Origin: Desulfonema magnum
GTDB taxonomy: Bacteria; Desulfobacterota; Desulfobacteria; Desulfobacterales; 4be13
Assembly: GCF_017377395.1 (NCBI RefSeq)
Contig: NZ_CP061800.1
Location: 6,097,633 to 6,161,632 of the forward strand
Direction: 5' to 3'
Length of the DNA stretch: 64,000 nt
Position 1 is the stretch's first letter; every line of letters begins with the position of its first letter. Below, piece by piece: positions 51,373-60,427 of the stretch. The notes under the pieces were generated by a model, which worked only from the letters and a program-made list of their open reading frames with translations, did not search any database and was not told the origin of the DNA. Made by a program: the position numbers and the translations under genes.

Positions 51373-51681
51373 GCCGAGGTTCTGAATGCGGACCGGCCGG
51401 ATATTCGGATTAAGCGGGAGATACTCGTGAGAACTCGTTCCACAGAATCGCAGGTAGGTATGACTCAGGAGGAACGGCAGGCAAATATCAGAAATGTGTT
51501 CAGGGTAAGAAAACCTTCTGAAATCAGAGGAAAAGGAATACTCCTTGCGGATGATGTCATCACCACGGGATCCACAGCGAATGAATGCGCACGGGCCCTT
51601 CTGGAAAACGGTGCCCGGCATGTTGATGTACTCACGCTGGGACAGACTCAGAAAAGGCTGGATACGAATAATGAGAGATAA
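51373..51681 (+). pseudogene. ComF-type phosphoribosyltransferase, C-terminal fragment
   Basis: Reads LVRTRSTESQVGMTQEERQ, then NIRNVFRV, the PRPP-binding loop ILLADDVITTGSTANECARALL and ENGARHVDVLTLGQTQ. This is the last 90-100 residues of ComF/GntX-like proteins. The zinc-finger N-terminus and the first half of the PRT fold are missing and are replaced by sequence abutting the IS1 fragment. A short product starting at one of the ATGs at 51346-51372 is possible but unlikely to work. Confidence 0.8.
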
Positions 51682-51769
51682 GATAACAATCTGGATTTAA
51701 GTATTTTCAGAGGTAATTCCTTGCCAGCAGAAAGCAGATCCCTGCATGTATCAGGTTCGTCAAAGAGAA

Positions 51770-52045
51770 TTATGCAACTTCAAGCTTTAAACTTTTGCCA
51801 ATGGCCTGCGCATAATTAATAAGTGTTGAAAGCCTGATATCTTCAGCATGATTTTCAATTCTTGATATTGCGGATCTGCCTGTTTTCAACTTTATGGCTA
51901 CTTGCTCCTGAGTAAGACCGGCATCCAATCGGGCTTGTTTAAGCAGAACACCGATTTTAAATTGTTCATATCCTTTGTCATAATCCTGAGCAAATACCGG
52001 ACTCTGTTTTTTCCTTTTAATGATATATTTATCAAGGTCGTCCAT
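51770..52045 (-). CDS. HTH (XRE-family) antitoxin, HigA-like
   Basis: 91 residues. An XRE-type helix-turn-helix occupies about residues 33-87 (LLKQARLDAGLTQEQVAIKLKTGRSAISRIENHAEDIRLSTLINYAQAIG). It starts 4 bp after the stop of a RelE-type toxin gene, the usual toxin-first order of HigBA pairs. It would neutralise the toxin and repress the operon. Confidence 0.85.
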   Translation of the reverse strand: MDDLDKYIIKRKKQSPVFAQDYDKGYEQFKIGVLLKQARLDAGLTQEQVAIKLKTGRSAISRIENHAEDIRLSTLINYAQAIGKSLKLEVA

Positions 52046-52049
52046 AATA

Positions 52050-52394
52050 TCACCCCCTGCTTAAAAAATCCTTTTTTCGTTTTTCTGCCAATTTTATTTC
52101 TTTTGAAGGCGTTTTCTGAGATTTCTTTTGAAAAGAGTTTGTCAATATTATCAGCTCATTGTTATGAATGAAGCCAAGAATCCTAAATATATTCGATCCC
52201 AGACCAACCCTTACCTCCCAGATATCATCCGTATTTGCCAATTTCTTGAAATATTTGGTCGAAATGTGTTCTCTTTCACGAATCAGTTTCAAAACCCATG
52301 TAATTTTAGCAACCTGAGCATCAGTCAGCGTGTCAAAATATTCTTCGATCGGGCATTTCCCTGACTGTGTTCTGTAAAATGAAATTGATTTCAT
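52050..52394 (-). CDS. RelE/HigB-type toxin (Gp49-like)
   Basis: 114 residues from the ATG at 52394; the frame is open to 52505 but the family begins with the MKSISFYRTQSGKCPIEEYFD section. The pattern of KITWVLKLIREREHISTKYFKKLANTDDIWEVRVGLGSNIFRILGFI and ILTNSFQKKSQKTPSKEIKLAEKRKKDF agrees with phage-derived Gp49/HigB toxins, which cleave mRNA on the ribosome. Pairs with the XRE antitoxin directly downstream. Confidence 0.85.
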   Translation of the reverse strand: MKSISFYRTQSGKCPIEEYFDTLTDAQVAKITWVLKLIREREHISTKYFKKLANTDDIWEVRVGLGSNIFRILGFIHNNELIILTNSFQKKSQKTPSKEIKLAEKRKKDFLSRG

Positions 52395-52620
52395 GATATA
52401 AAAATATACAAATATGTGAACATCGTCAAGGGAGTTTTTGAGGATGGTATCGGATAGCGCATTCATACAGGTCGGGCTGAGGAACAAAACCTGACACTCT
52501 TGCAATCCGTTAATTGGGAGATGATCGTCGGCGTTGGGTTTCGTTCCTCAACCCACAACCTACGGAACTTGCTTGTTGATATAAAACCCCGCTTTATTCC
52601 CCGGATTTAATTGTACAGTT

Positions 52621-52775
52621 TGAATCAGCAATAGTCCGGACAGTTTTTGGAAATTAAGAATATTCAAAACTTTAACCTATTGAAATTATAGAATTTTAAT
52701 CTTCAGGTATAAAATATTCAAACCTAATAAAAACAATATGTTATAAAAAGTGTCCGAAGTATTGAATCAGACTCT
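52621..52775. mobile_element. MITE-like element, family D, copy 1
   Basis: Inverted ends tgaatcagcaatagtccggaca and tgtccgaagtattgaatcaga. Its first 90 bp (ttggaaattaagaatattcaaaac---aacct---aattatagaatttt) match the reverse complement of 58204-58290, so two copies flank the pheT-infC operon in opposite orientation. AT-rich, non-coding. Upstream of it (52460-52560) is another inverted pair, gctgaggaacaaaacc / gggtttcgttcctcaac. Confidence 0.6.
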
Positions 52776-52832
52776 GTAGAGATTGGAAGTCTGCTGTTCA
52801 CAGAGCCTGATCCAATTTTAACATTCCAAAAT

Positions 52833-55244
52833 TTAAGGCAATGTCGCATCAAATTCTTTGATAAGTATATCCGAAATATTCTTGTGGATATTATTTATCA
52901 CATCATCTTCAAGGGTTTCCTCAGAAGATCGGTAGGTGATTCTGAAAGAGACACTTTTATTTCCTTCCGGGACGGGATTCCCCTCATACACACCGAACAG
53001 ATACAAGTCCTCCACCAGGGCCTCATTGATCTTTCTGACCCCCTCCAAAATGCTGCCCGCCTCAGTATCTTTATTAACAATCATGGTGACATCCCTGGAT
53101 GTGGACGGGTATCTTGGAATGGGTTTTGCCTGCTTGGTCCTCGGAATAAAAGGAACCAGCCGATCCAGATTCAGTTCAAAAATAAACGCGTTTTGCTTGA
53201 GATCAAAATCACGCAGAACCTCCGGATGAGTTTTCCCGACAAGCCCCAGGATTTCACCACCCACAGCGAGCTGAGCTGTGTGGCCGACTTTCGTATATCT
53301 GCATGAATCATCCGGTACCCGGGTGAAGCTTGCGTCTTTGACATTCAGACCATTCAGCAGTCCCTCAACAACGCCCTTAATATCATAAAAATCGCACTCC
53401 GTTTCTTTGGCGTGCCACAACGCATCAGACAGGGTTCCTGTCCACAGACCTGAAATAAATTCAATTTCTTCTGGAAGCGTATCCTGACCTTTGCTGATAA
53501 AGGTCTTGCCGATCTCAAACAATTTAAGATCTTTGACCTGCTGTGAAATATTCCGGCGCATGGTTTCAAGAAGACCGGGAACCAGAGAGGTCCGCATCAC
53601 CCCCTGATCTTCTGTCAGCGGGTTCAGAATATCCAGCAGACTTCTTTTCGGATCATCCTGCCCCAGTCTGAGCTGGTCGCAGGCCAACCTGTTCATAAAA
53701 CTGTAATTGACAGCTTCAGTGAATCCGAAACCGATGAGGATGCGCTTTATTCTTTGGCGCAGTTCCAGTTTTCTTTCAGACTCCCTGGCTTGGGCAGGTA
53801 TTGCCGGGAACGTGGTGGGGATATTCTGATACCCCGAAAGCCGCGCAATCTCTTCCATCAGATCAACCGGCCGAGCAATATCCACCCTGAAAGAGGGCGG
53901 AATCACCGTGAGTCTGTCCTCGCCCTCTTTTTCAACCCCAAACTCAATGGACCTGAGCGCATCCGCCATTTCATTCTGCCCCAGGCTGATCCCTAAAAGA
54001 CGATTGGTATCCTTTATGCTCAGAGAGATATTTTTTGCAGACGCAGGCCCGGAATGTTCATCAATCAGCCCATTAACCAATCTGCCGTTTCCCAGTTCAG
54101 CCATGAGCTGTGCGGCCCTGTTCAAAGCTTTGACCGTGCCTTCCGGGTCAGTACCGCGTTCAAAACGATGGGAGGCCTCGGTATTCAGCCCCATCTTTTT
54201 TGCTGTTTTACGGATGCTCATGGGGCTGAAATAGGCACTTTCCAGGAGAACCCGTGTGGTGGTGCCTTCAATCTCCGAATTAAGCCCGCCCATGACCCCG
54301 GCGATACCAACCGGTTTTTCCCCGTCGCAGATCATGAGGGCATTTGGAGAAAGCTTTCGCTCTTTCCCATCCAGGGTGGTGAACATCTCCCCCTCATCTG
54401 CTGTCCGGACAACAATCCTCTGATCTGCCAACTGATCAAAATCAAACCCGTGAAGCGGCTGGCCCATTTCCATCATGACAAAATTGGTAATATCCACAAT
54501 ATTGTTAATGGGTCTTAACCCCACGGACAGCAGCCTGTCCTGGAGCCAGAACGGAGAAGGCCCGATCTTTATATCTTCAATAAGTCTTGCCGAATACCTG
54601 GGGCAATGGTCCGGGTCTTTGATGGTTACCGAAGTAAGCCTGGTGATATCATTGCCTGAATCGGAAATATCCGTGTGAGGATATTTCATCGTTGTTTTCT
54701 GAATCGCCGCGACCTCCCGGGCAATGCCGATGATGCTGAGACAATCTGACCGGTTCGGGGTCAGATCAATATCAAACACCTTGTCTGACAGATTCAGGGC
54801 TGTTACAAGTTTGTCTCCGACCCGGCACCCCGGGTCAAGGATCATAATGCCGCTTGTATCTGTGCCCAGTTCCAGCTCTGATTCGCTGCAAAGCATTCCC
54901 TCGGATGCCTCACCGCGAATAACACTTTTCTCAAGAACAGAACCATCTGGAAACTCAGTGCCGGTAAGGGCCAGCGGTGCGAGCTGCCCCTCGGCCGCAT
55001 TGGGCGCTCCGCACACAACGCGCATCATGCGGTCTCCCATATCCACATCACAAAGCCGCAGTTTATCTGCATTGGGATGGGGGCTGATTTTGACAATACG
55101 GCCCACAACAACGCTGTCAAGGTAATCATACCGGTCCGAAATGACCTCGACTTCGAGACCTGTCATGGTCAGGGCATCAGCCAAATCTTCCGGCTTCATT
55201 TCAATGGAAACATAATCTTTTAACCAACTTAAACTAACTTTCAT
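52833..55244 (-). CDS. pheT: Phenylalanyl-tRNA synthetase, beta subunit
   Basis: 803 residues, usual length. N-terminal tRNA-binding domain (SLSWLKDYV, then VGRIVKISPHPNADKLRLCDVDMGD), the B3/B4 editing region with FDIDLTPNRSDCLSIIGIAREVAA, the B5 domain (ISLSIKDTNRLLGISL), the core with SFMNRLACDQLRLGQDDPKRSLLDILNPL, and a C-terminal FDX-ACB anticodon-binding domain (IPRYPSTSRDVTMIVNKD). Last gene of infC-rpmI-rplT-pheS-pheT. GAGG precedes its ATG. Confidence 0.97.
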   Translation of the reverse strand: MKVSLSWLKDYVSIEMKPEDLADALTMTGLEVEVISDRYDYLDSVVVGRIVKISPHPNADKLRLCDVDMGDRMMRVVCGAPNAAEGQLAPLALTGTEFPDGSVLEKSVIRGEASEGMLCSESELELGTDTSGIMILDPGCRVGDKLVTALNLSDKVFDIDLTPNRSDCLSIIGIAREVAAIQKTTMKYPHTDISDSGNDITRLTSVTIKDPDHCPRYSARLIEDIKIGPSPFWLQDRLLSVGLRPINNIVDITNFVMMEMGQPLHGFDFDQLADQRIVVRTADEGEMFTTLDGKERKLSPNALMICDGEKPVGIAGVMGGLNSEIEGTTTRVLLESAYFSPMSIRKTAKKMGLNTEASHRFERGTDPEGTVKALNRAAQLMAELGNGRLVNGLIDEHSGPASAKNISLSIKDTNRLLGISLGQNEMADALRSIEFGVEKEGEDRLTVIPPSFRVDIARPVDLMEEIARLSGYQNIPTTFPAIPAQARESERKLELRQRIKRILIGFGFTEAVNYSFMNRLACDQLRLGQDDPKRSLLDILNPLTEDQGVMRTSLVPGLLETMRRNISQQVKDLKLFEIGKTFISKGQDTLPEEIEFISGLWTGTLSDALWHAKETECDFYDIKGVVEGLLNGLNVKDASFTRVPDDSCRYTKVGHTAQLAVGGEILGLVGKTHPEVLRDFDLKQNAFIFELNLDRLVPFIPRTKQAKPIPRYPSTSRDVTMIVNKDTEAGSILEGVRKINEALVEDLYLFGVYEGNPVPEGNKSVSFRITYRSSEETLEDDVINNIHKNISDILIKEFDATLP

Positions 55245-55251
55245 GTTTTCC

Positions 55252-55362
55252 TCATTAAGGGGGCGAGGGGGCGAGGGGCAAGGGGCAAGGGGCTATGAGA
55301 TTTGACACCCTTAACCGCTCGCTTCTTGCCTCTTGCCTCTCCCCCCCTCGCCCCTCGCCTCC
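55252..55362. repeat. Opposed G-rich and C-rich heptanucleotide arrays, pheS-pheT spacer
   Basis: ggggcga/ggggcaa units on the left, and cttgcctcttgcctct with ctcgcccctcgcc on the right, able to fold into a long hairpin. It begins about 8 bp upstream of the pheT start and runs to the pheS stop. Could slow ribosomes or set the pheS:pheT ratio. Confidence 0.8.
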
Positions 55363-56370
55363 CTAAAACTGTCTCAGGAACCTGAAATCATTTTCAAAAA
55401 ATTTCCGGATATCATCAATCCCATATTTCAGCATGGCAATACGCTCCACACCCATTCCAAAAGCAAAACCAGTGTAGCGATCCGTATCATATCCGACATT
55501 TTCAAACACTGCGGGATGTACCATGCCGGCACCCAGCACCTCAAGCCATCCGGTATGTGAACATACCCGGCATCCCTTGCCTCTGCACATCACGCACAGA
55601 ATATCAACTTCCGCGCTGGGTTCGGTAAATGGAAAAAAACTGGGACGGAATCTGAGGCTGATGTCCTCATCAAACATCCGGTGAACAAATGTGGTCAGGA
55701 TCCCTTTCAGATCTCCGAAAGATACATTTTTATCCACCAGCAGACCTTCCACCTGATGAAACATGGGCGTATGTGTCAGGTCGGAATCACACCGGTAAAC
55801 CTTGCCGGGAGCAATCACTCTTACCGGCGGTGTACGTTTTTCCATCACCCGGACCTGGATCGGGGAGGTATGGGTTCTGAGTACAATATTATCCGAGACA
55901 AAGAAGGTATCCTGCATATCCCTTGCCGGATGATCCTTTGGAAAATTCAGGCTTTCAAAATTGTAAAAATCCTGTTCAACCTCAGGCCCTTCGACAATAT
56001 CAAACCCCATTTGGGTAAAAATGTCAGAAATTTGTCCGGAAATTTGTGTGATCGGATGTAAAAATCCCTGAGAAGCAGTTCGTCCGGGCAGGGACACATC
56101 AATACGGTCTCCTGTCGCGGCAGCTTCGGTTTCAAGTCGTTCCAGGGCTTGTTCGAATGCAGCCTCCAGGATTTTTTTTAATTCATTTGCCTTTTTCCCT
56201 GCCCCGGGTCTTTCTTCCGGGGGAAGGGCGGAAATATTTCTTAAAAATTGTGTGACAACGCCCTTTCTCCCCAGATAACGGATGGAAAGTTCTTTTATAC
56301 TTTCCGGGTCCGAAGCGGTCTCAAGCGATTTGAATGCGTCATCTTTAATTTGCTCTATTGATTTTCCCAC
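55363..56370 (-). CDS. pheS: Phenylalanyl-tRNA synthetase, alpha subunit
   Basis: 335 residues. An N-terminal coiled coil (about residues 1-85) precedes the class II catalytic core: HPITQISGQISDIFTQMGFDIVEGPEVE, DTFFVSDNIVLRTHTSPIQVR, GKVYRCDSDLTHTPMFHQVEGLLVD (motif 2 region) and GFAFGMGVERIAMLKYGIDDIR (motif 3). Upstream partner of pheT in the same operon. It forms the (alpha beta)2 enzyme. Confidence 0.97.
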   Translation of the reverse strand: MGKSIEQIKDDAFKSLETASDPESIKELSIRYLGRKGVVTQFLRNISALPPEERPGAGKKANELKKILEAAFEQALERLETEAAATGDRIDVSLPGRTASQGFLHPITQISGQISDIFTQMGFDIVEGPEVEQDFYNFESLNFPKDHPARDMQDTFFVSDNIVLRTHTSPIQVRVMEKRTPPVRVIAPGKVYRCDSDLTHTPMFHQVEGLLVDKNVSFGDLKGILTTFVHRMFDEDISLRFRPSFFPFTEPSAEVDILCVMCRGKGCRVCSHTGWLEVLGAGMVHPAVFENVGYDTDRYTGFAFGMGVERIAMLKYGIDDIRKFFENDFRFLRQF

Positions 56371-56412
56371 TTTATTACTTTCAAAAGTCGAGTGTTTTGA
56401 AATCCTGTTTTT

Positions 56413-56763
56413 TTATAATTGCTGTGATGCCAAATTTACTATCCGGGAGAATCCGGAAGGATCGGATATGGCCAGTTCCGCAAGGACCTTACGGTCAAGC
56501 TCAACATTGGCGCGTTTCAATCCGTTGATAAATTTGCTGTAACTCAGGTTATTCATACGGGTGCCTGCGTTAATCCTTGCGATCCACAGTCTCCTGAACT
56601 CACGTTTACGGGCCTTGCGATCCCGATACGCATACATGAGTGACTTATCCAGGGCATCTGTCGCGGTACGGAACAATTTGCTGCGGCCTCCGCGAAAGCC
56701 TCTGGCCAGTTTCAAAACCTTTTTTCGACGTCTTCTTGATTTAAAACCTCTCTTTACACGCAT
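56413..56763 (-). CDS. rplT: 50S ribosomal protein L20
   Basis: 116 residues from the ATG at 56763 (MRVKRGFKSRRRRKKVLKLARGFRGGRSKLFRTA); the frame is open a further 18 codons but L20 always starts here. GGAGA lies just upstream. Conserved RDRKARKREFRRLWIARINA and FINGLKRANVELDRKVLAELA are present. L20 is an early 23S rRNA binder and a translational repressor of its own operon in several bacteria. Confidence 0.97.
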   Translation of the reverse strand: MRVKRGFKSRRRRKKVLKLARGFRGGRSKLFRTATDALDKSLMYAYRDRKARKREFRRLWIARINAGTRMNNLSYSKFINGLKRANVELDRKVLAELAISDPSGFSRIVNLASQQL

Positions 56764-56841
56764 AGTCTTTATCTCTCCTTCATTCACACTGATCACTGCC
56801 TGCTGACAAGTGATCATTTTTTACTGATCACGGTTTGCTGT

Positions 56842-57039
56842 TTATCCGTTAGGCATGAGCAGTCTCAGTTCTTTCCGATTTGTCTGGTCCGTCAGATGCG
56901 CTTTTCTTAAACTTCTTTTACGCTTCCGCGTCTTTTTGGTCAGAATATGGCTTGCATGGGATTTTGCATAAACGAATTTCCCGGACCCCGTCTTTCTGAA
57001 ACGCTTTGCAGCAGCCCGATTTGTTTTTATCTTCGGCAT
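56842..57039 (-). CDS. rpmI: 50S ribosomal protein L35
   Basis: 65 residues: MPKIKTNRAAAKRFRKTGSG and KRSLRKAHLTDQTNRKELRLLMP are diagnostic. Sits between infC and rplT in the canonical order. A ribosome-binding site (GAGAGG) precedes the ATG. Confidence 0.97.
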   Translation of the reverse strand: MPKIKTNRAAAKRFRKTGSGKFVYAKSHASHILTKKTRKRKRSLRKAHLTDQTNRKELRLLMPNG

Positions 57040-57077
57040 GTTTTATCCTCTCTGATAAATGAAATCAAATAGTTACT

Positions 57078-57127
57078 TAAAAAAAACAGGTGGCGTGAGC
57101 ACTCACCCTGTATGAGCGCACGCCACC
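57078..57127 (-). terminator. Hairpin with T-run between infC and rpmI (attenuator candidate)
   Basis: On the transcribed (minus) strand the sequence is ggtggcgtgcgctca, a 7-base loop, tgagtgctcacgccacc, then tgtttttttt. The stem has 9 + 6 pairs with a small internal mismatch. It is a strong rho-independent terminator inside the operon, 50 bp after the infC stop. Partial read-through would set L35/L20/PheST expression below IF-3. Control by L20 or IF-3 is possible but not shown. Confidence 0.75.
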
Positions 57128-57177
57128 TTTCTCCTTTAATAGCGGTTATTTTAACCCATTGTTATATATTAAGGCGA

Positions 57178-57717
57178 TTATTTGGGCGACAGAATCATCA
57201 CCATGGTGCGCCCCTCAAATTTGGGCATCTGCTCCACGGCTGCAAATTCGTCCGTTTCTTCAGCAATCTTTTTAAGCAGGTCCCTTCCGAGCTGGGAAAG
57301 CGTAATTTCACGCCCTCTGAAAATAACAGTGACTTTGACTTTGTCCTTATTTTCAATGAACCGCTTTATGTGGCCGATTTTGACCTGAAGATCATGATCA
57401 CCGGTTTTGGGACGAACCTTTATCTCCTTGATCTGAAAGCTGCTTTGTTTCTTTTTGGCTTCCTGCTGCCTTTTGGTCAGCTCATACTTGTAGCGACCAT
57501 AATCCATTATCTTGCAAACAGGGGGATTGGCAGTGGGAGAAACTTCTACCAGATCAAGACCAAAATCAGCGGCAGTCGCCAGGGCTTTGTGAGTCGGAAT
57601 AACACCAAGCTGATTGCCGTCGGGATCTATGACCCTTACTTCTCTCGCTCTTATCCTCTGATTAATATTTATTCTGTCTGACCTGCCGGGCTTCTTTATA
57701 TGTTTCGGTCTAGCTAT
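57178..57717 (-). CDS. infC: Translation initiation factor IF-3, probable ATA start
   Basis: 179 residues from an ATA at 57717. A strong AGGAGG lies five bases upstream, and the next residues (ARPKHIKKPGRSDRININQRIRAREVRVIDPDG) are where IF-3 normally begins. No ATG, GTG or TTG fits: the open frame extends 61 codons upstream to an ATG at 57900 but the extra sequence has no family resemblance. IF-3 uses AUU, AUC or AUA starts in many bacteria because it discriminates against them and so represses itself. Domain features: GLDLVEVSPTANPPVCKIMDYGRYKYE (N-domain and linker) and VTVIFRGREITLSQLGRDLL (C-domain). First gene of the translation operon. Confidence 0.9.
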   Translation of the reverse strand: MARPKHIKKPGRSDRININQRIRAREVRVIDPDGNQLGVIPTHKALATAADFGLDLVEVSPTANPPVCKIMDYGRYKYELTKRQQEAKKKQSSFQIKEIKVRPKTGDHDLQVKIGHIKRFIENKDKVKVTVIFRGREITLSQLGRDLLKKIAEETDEFAAVEQMPKFEGRTMVMILSPK

Positions 57718-58203
57718 GCTTACCTCCTCATTCTTAAAAAAAAATATCAACCATTTTTTCCGCTCACACGGAGCAAAGGATATCCATTTATCCTGACTCT
57801 GATGCCGTTTTTTTAATTCTTCGGTGTTGTGAGCGATCATAACCGCACTGATGAAAACATATATAGCAACATCAGGAAATGCAAGAAAAAAATACAACAA
57901 AAAAACTTAAAAACTCGTGATTGCAAATTCAGTTAATGTTCTATATTCTCTCTCCTTTCTGTTTTTTTCTTTCTGTAAAAAAATGATATACGTTAATATC
58001 CAATATGTTACACACTTATTTAAACAATGCTGACAGATGGAAAATTTCCCTCGGAAAGAGGGATTTTCCAAAGCTGAAATCACCGGTGTAAAAAAAAGGG
58101 TTGATCAACCTGTTTCATTCAGGAATTCGTAACGCCTTGATCCGGTGTGGTGGATCAGGTTTTCTCTGTCATCCCCTCTTTTATTCAACACATTGGTCAG
58201 CTT

Positions 58204-58290
58204 ATTCCTGAAAATCTGAATTCTATAATTCTAAAAGGTTACGTTTTGGATATTCTTAACTTCCAAGATGTGTCCGAACTATTGTAATCA
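58204..58290. mobile_element. Family D element, copy 2 (partial)
   Basis: Reverse complement of the first 90 bp of the element at 52621, with shared blocks ttaagaatat-caaaac and aattatagaatt and the end tgtccgaact-attg-aatcaga. The other end of the element is not recognisable here. Confidence 0.55.
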
Positions 58291-58472
58291 GAGGGCTTGT
58301 AAAAAATTATACAGAGGCACGCTCAGACTTGCTGACAAGTTTTTAGTCAGAAAGTCTCCGAATTCGGAAAATTTGGTAATGTTCTAAAAGTGGAGCTGAA
58401 TTTTTTAACCCTCTGAATCAATTTGGCAAATATCGGAACAAGTCCAGTTTTAGAACACCACCAAAGCATTAT

Positions 58473-58619
58473 AAGTACCTGAGCAAAAGTTTTTTATATA
58501 CTTTTTTCCCGCGAGCGGCGAAGAAACCCGGCTTTTTCCTTTGTCAGAAACGCATCATTCCGGAAAAAAAGCCGGGTTTCTTCCCCGGGCAAATATTAAA
58601 AATTTATGGTCAGGTACTT
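58473..58619. mobile_element. MITE-like element with aagtacctga ends
   Basis: Ends aagtacctga and tcaggtactt are perfect inverted repeats of 10 bp. Inside them gaagaaacccggcttttt and aaaaagccgggtttcttc form an 18-bp inverted pair. Total length 147 bp, non-coding. Confidence 0.65.
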
Positions 58620-58694
58620 ATCTATATGCAACCATCTGGATACAGACGATTTTCAGATATCTCATGATGTTCTCCCAATTCACCCAAATCAAAC

Positions 58695-60341
58695 CTAACT
58701 CTGAATGAAATCTTGTTCAATCAGCTTAAACTGGTCCACATCAAAAAGCCCCTTGTCTGTAATTTTAAGGGACGGTATCACCGGAAGGGCCATAAAAGAA
58801 AGCGTCATAAACGGTGAGTGCAACATGCTTCCGATCTGTTTTGCTGCTTTGTCTGTACGAGTATATTTTTCTGCCACATATTCAGCAGGCTTATCTGACA
58901 TGATGCCCGCCACAGGAAGGGAAAGCACCTCTTCAATTTCTTCTGAAACAACGGCAAGTCCCCCTTTTTCTCTGATAACAAGGTTCACGGCCTTTGCGAT
59001 CATTTCATCCGAAGTTCCCACGCTTATGATATTATGGGAATCATGGGCCACCGAGCCTGCCATGGCCCCTTTTTTTAATCCGAAATTTTTTATAAAGCCA
59101 ATCGAAGGGGATGTGTTTTCATATCGGTTCACAACAGCAATTTTGAGAATATCTCTATCAATATCTGACACAGCGTTGTTGTTCACTATTTTTGGTTTTT
59201 CAATACATTTTCCTGTTAAAAGCTGTCCGTCAGCCGCTTCAATGACATGAATTTCCTCTGCTATGGTTTCAAATCTGAAATCTTCAACAGATTTGGGTTC
59301 TGCCTTAAAATTATTCAGAGGAGAAAATTCAACTTCAGGTAAAAATACCTTGTTCTCCTTAAAAACAGTTTTTCCATGAATAACCGTCTGAATGACATTC
59401 AGTCGCTCAAGATCATCCACAATGATAAAATCAGCCGAATCATTTTCTCTTAAAAGCCCCGTTTCCAGGCCATAATGTTCAACCGGATTTAAACACGCGG
59501 CTCTGAAAATCTTAAATCTGTCAATGCCTGAAGCTGCTGCTTTTTTTACCAGCAGATTGATATGACCGCTGATCAGGTCATCAGGATGTCTGTCATCGCT
59601 GCACAGCATACACGCCTGAGGATATTTTTCTATCAGCGGCATTAATTTATCCAGGTCTTTGGCCGCAGAACCTTGTCTGATCTGAACTTTCATGCCTTTT
59701 TCTATTTTTTCAAGCCCCTCTTCAAACAGAACTGTTTCATGGTCTGTGGAAATTCCCGCGTCAATATAGGTCCGAAGATTCTCTTCTGTGAGCATTGGCG
59801 CATGCCCGTCTATGACTTTTTCATATTTTTTTGCAATACTGATTTTTTCCATCACATCAGGAAATTCATTCAGAACTCCCGGAAAATTCATCATTTCGCT
59901 CAGATATTTCAGATCATATTTTTTAAAAAGGGTTTCAATATCTTGTGCTGTTATTTTTGCTCCCGAAGTTTCAACATCTGTGGCAGGTACGCAGGAGGGT
60001 GCGCCGAAATAAAACTTAAACCCGCTTTTTTCAGCATTTTCTATCATAAATTCAACCCCCTGAACTCCGAGAACATTGGCTATTTCATGCGGGTCGGAAA
60101 TCGTTGCCACGGTTCCATGTCTCACGGCCGCCTTTGCAAATTCAGAAGGAACAAGCATTGAACTTTCAATGTGAATATGAGAATCAATAAAACCGGGCAT
60201 AATATATGTGTCATAATGTGTTTCAGACGGATCCGGCACGATTTTCTGAATGGTGTCACCATGAACGAACACGGTTCCGGGGAATACTTCTTCATTAATG
60301 ATATCAACAATATTTCCTGAAAATTGAATTGTATTTTCCAT
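58695..60341 (-). CDS. ade: Adenine deaminase
   Basis: 548 residues of the amidohydrolase family; converts adenine to hypoxanthine and ammonia for purine salvage. Metal-binding HIHIESS follows TYIMPGFIDS at about residue 50. Further signatures are VRHGTVATISDPHEIANVLG, FYFGAPSCVPATD, SDDRHPDDL and the C-terminal GAMAGSVAHDSHNIISVG. Length and order agree with Ade/YerA-type enzymes rather than adenosine deaminase. It stands alone with repeats on both sides. Confidence 0.95.
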   Translation of the reverse strand: MENTIQFSGNIVDIINEEVFPGTVFVHGDTIQKIVPDPSETHYDTYIMPGFIDSHIHIESSMLVPSEFAKAAVRHGTVATISDPHEIANVLGVQGVEFMIENAEKSGFKFYFGAPSCVPATDVETSGAKITAQDIETLFKKYDLKYLSEMMNFPGVLNEFPDVMEKISIAKKYEKVIDGHAPMLTEENLRTYIDAGISTDHETVLFEEGLEKIEKGMKVQIRQGSAAKDLDKLMPLIEKYPQACMLCSDDRHPDDLISGHINLLVKKAAASGIDRFKIFRAACLNPVEHYGLETGLLRENDSADFIIVDDLERLNVIQTVIHGKTVFKENKVFLPEVEFSPLNNFKAEPKSVEDFRFETIAEEIHVIEAADGQLLTGKCIEKPKIVNNNAVSDIDRDILKIAVVNRYENTSPSIGFIKNFGLKKGAMAGSVAHDSHNIISVGTSDEMIAKAVNLVIREKGGLAVVSEEIEEVLSLPVAGIMSDKPAEYVAEKYTRTDKAAKQIGSMLHSPFMTLSFMALPVIPSLKITDKGLFDVDQFKLIEQDFIQS

Positions 60342-60427
60342 TTTCCCTCTGTTTCCCTGCTTTTCTTAATACGTTATTTGAATGATACAATGGCATAAAT
60401 ATGCTGTCTTGGCCGGATGGTTTTTTT

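Larger units (their letters stand above)
57901..58694. other. Intergenic region with two repeat elements
   Basis: About 800 bp (longer with the infC leader) between ade and infC, both on the minus strand, with no gene seen. It holds family D copy 2 (58204-58290) and an inverted-repeat element at 58473-58619. The infC promoter and leader should lie at 57720-58000, which is AT-rich. Confidence 0.5.
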
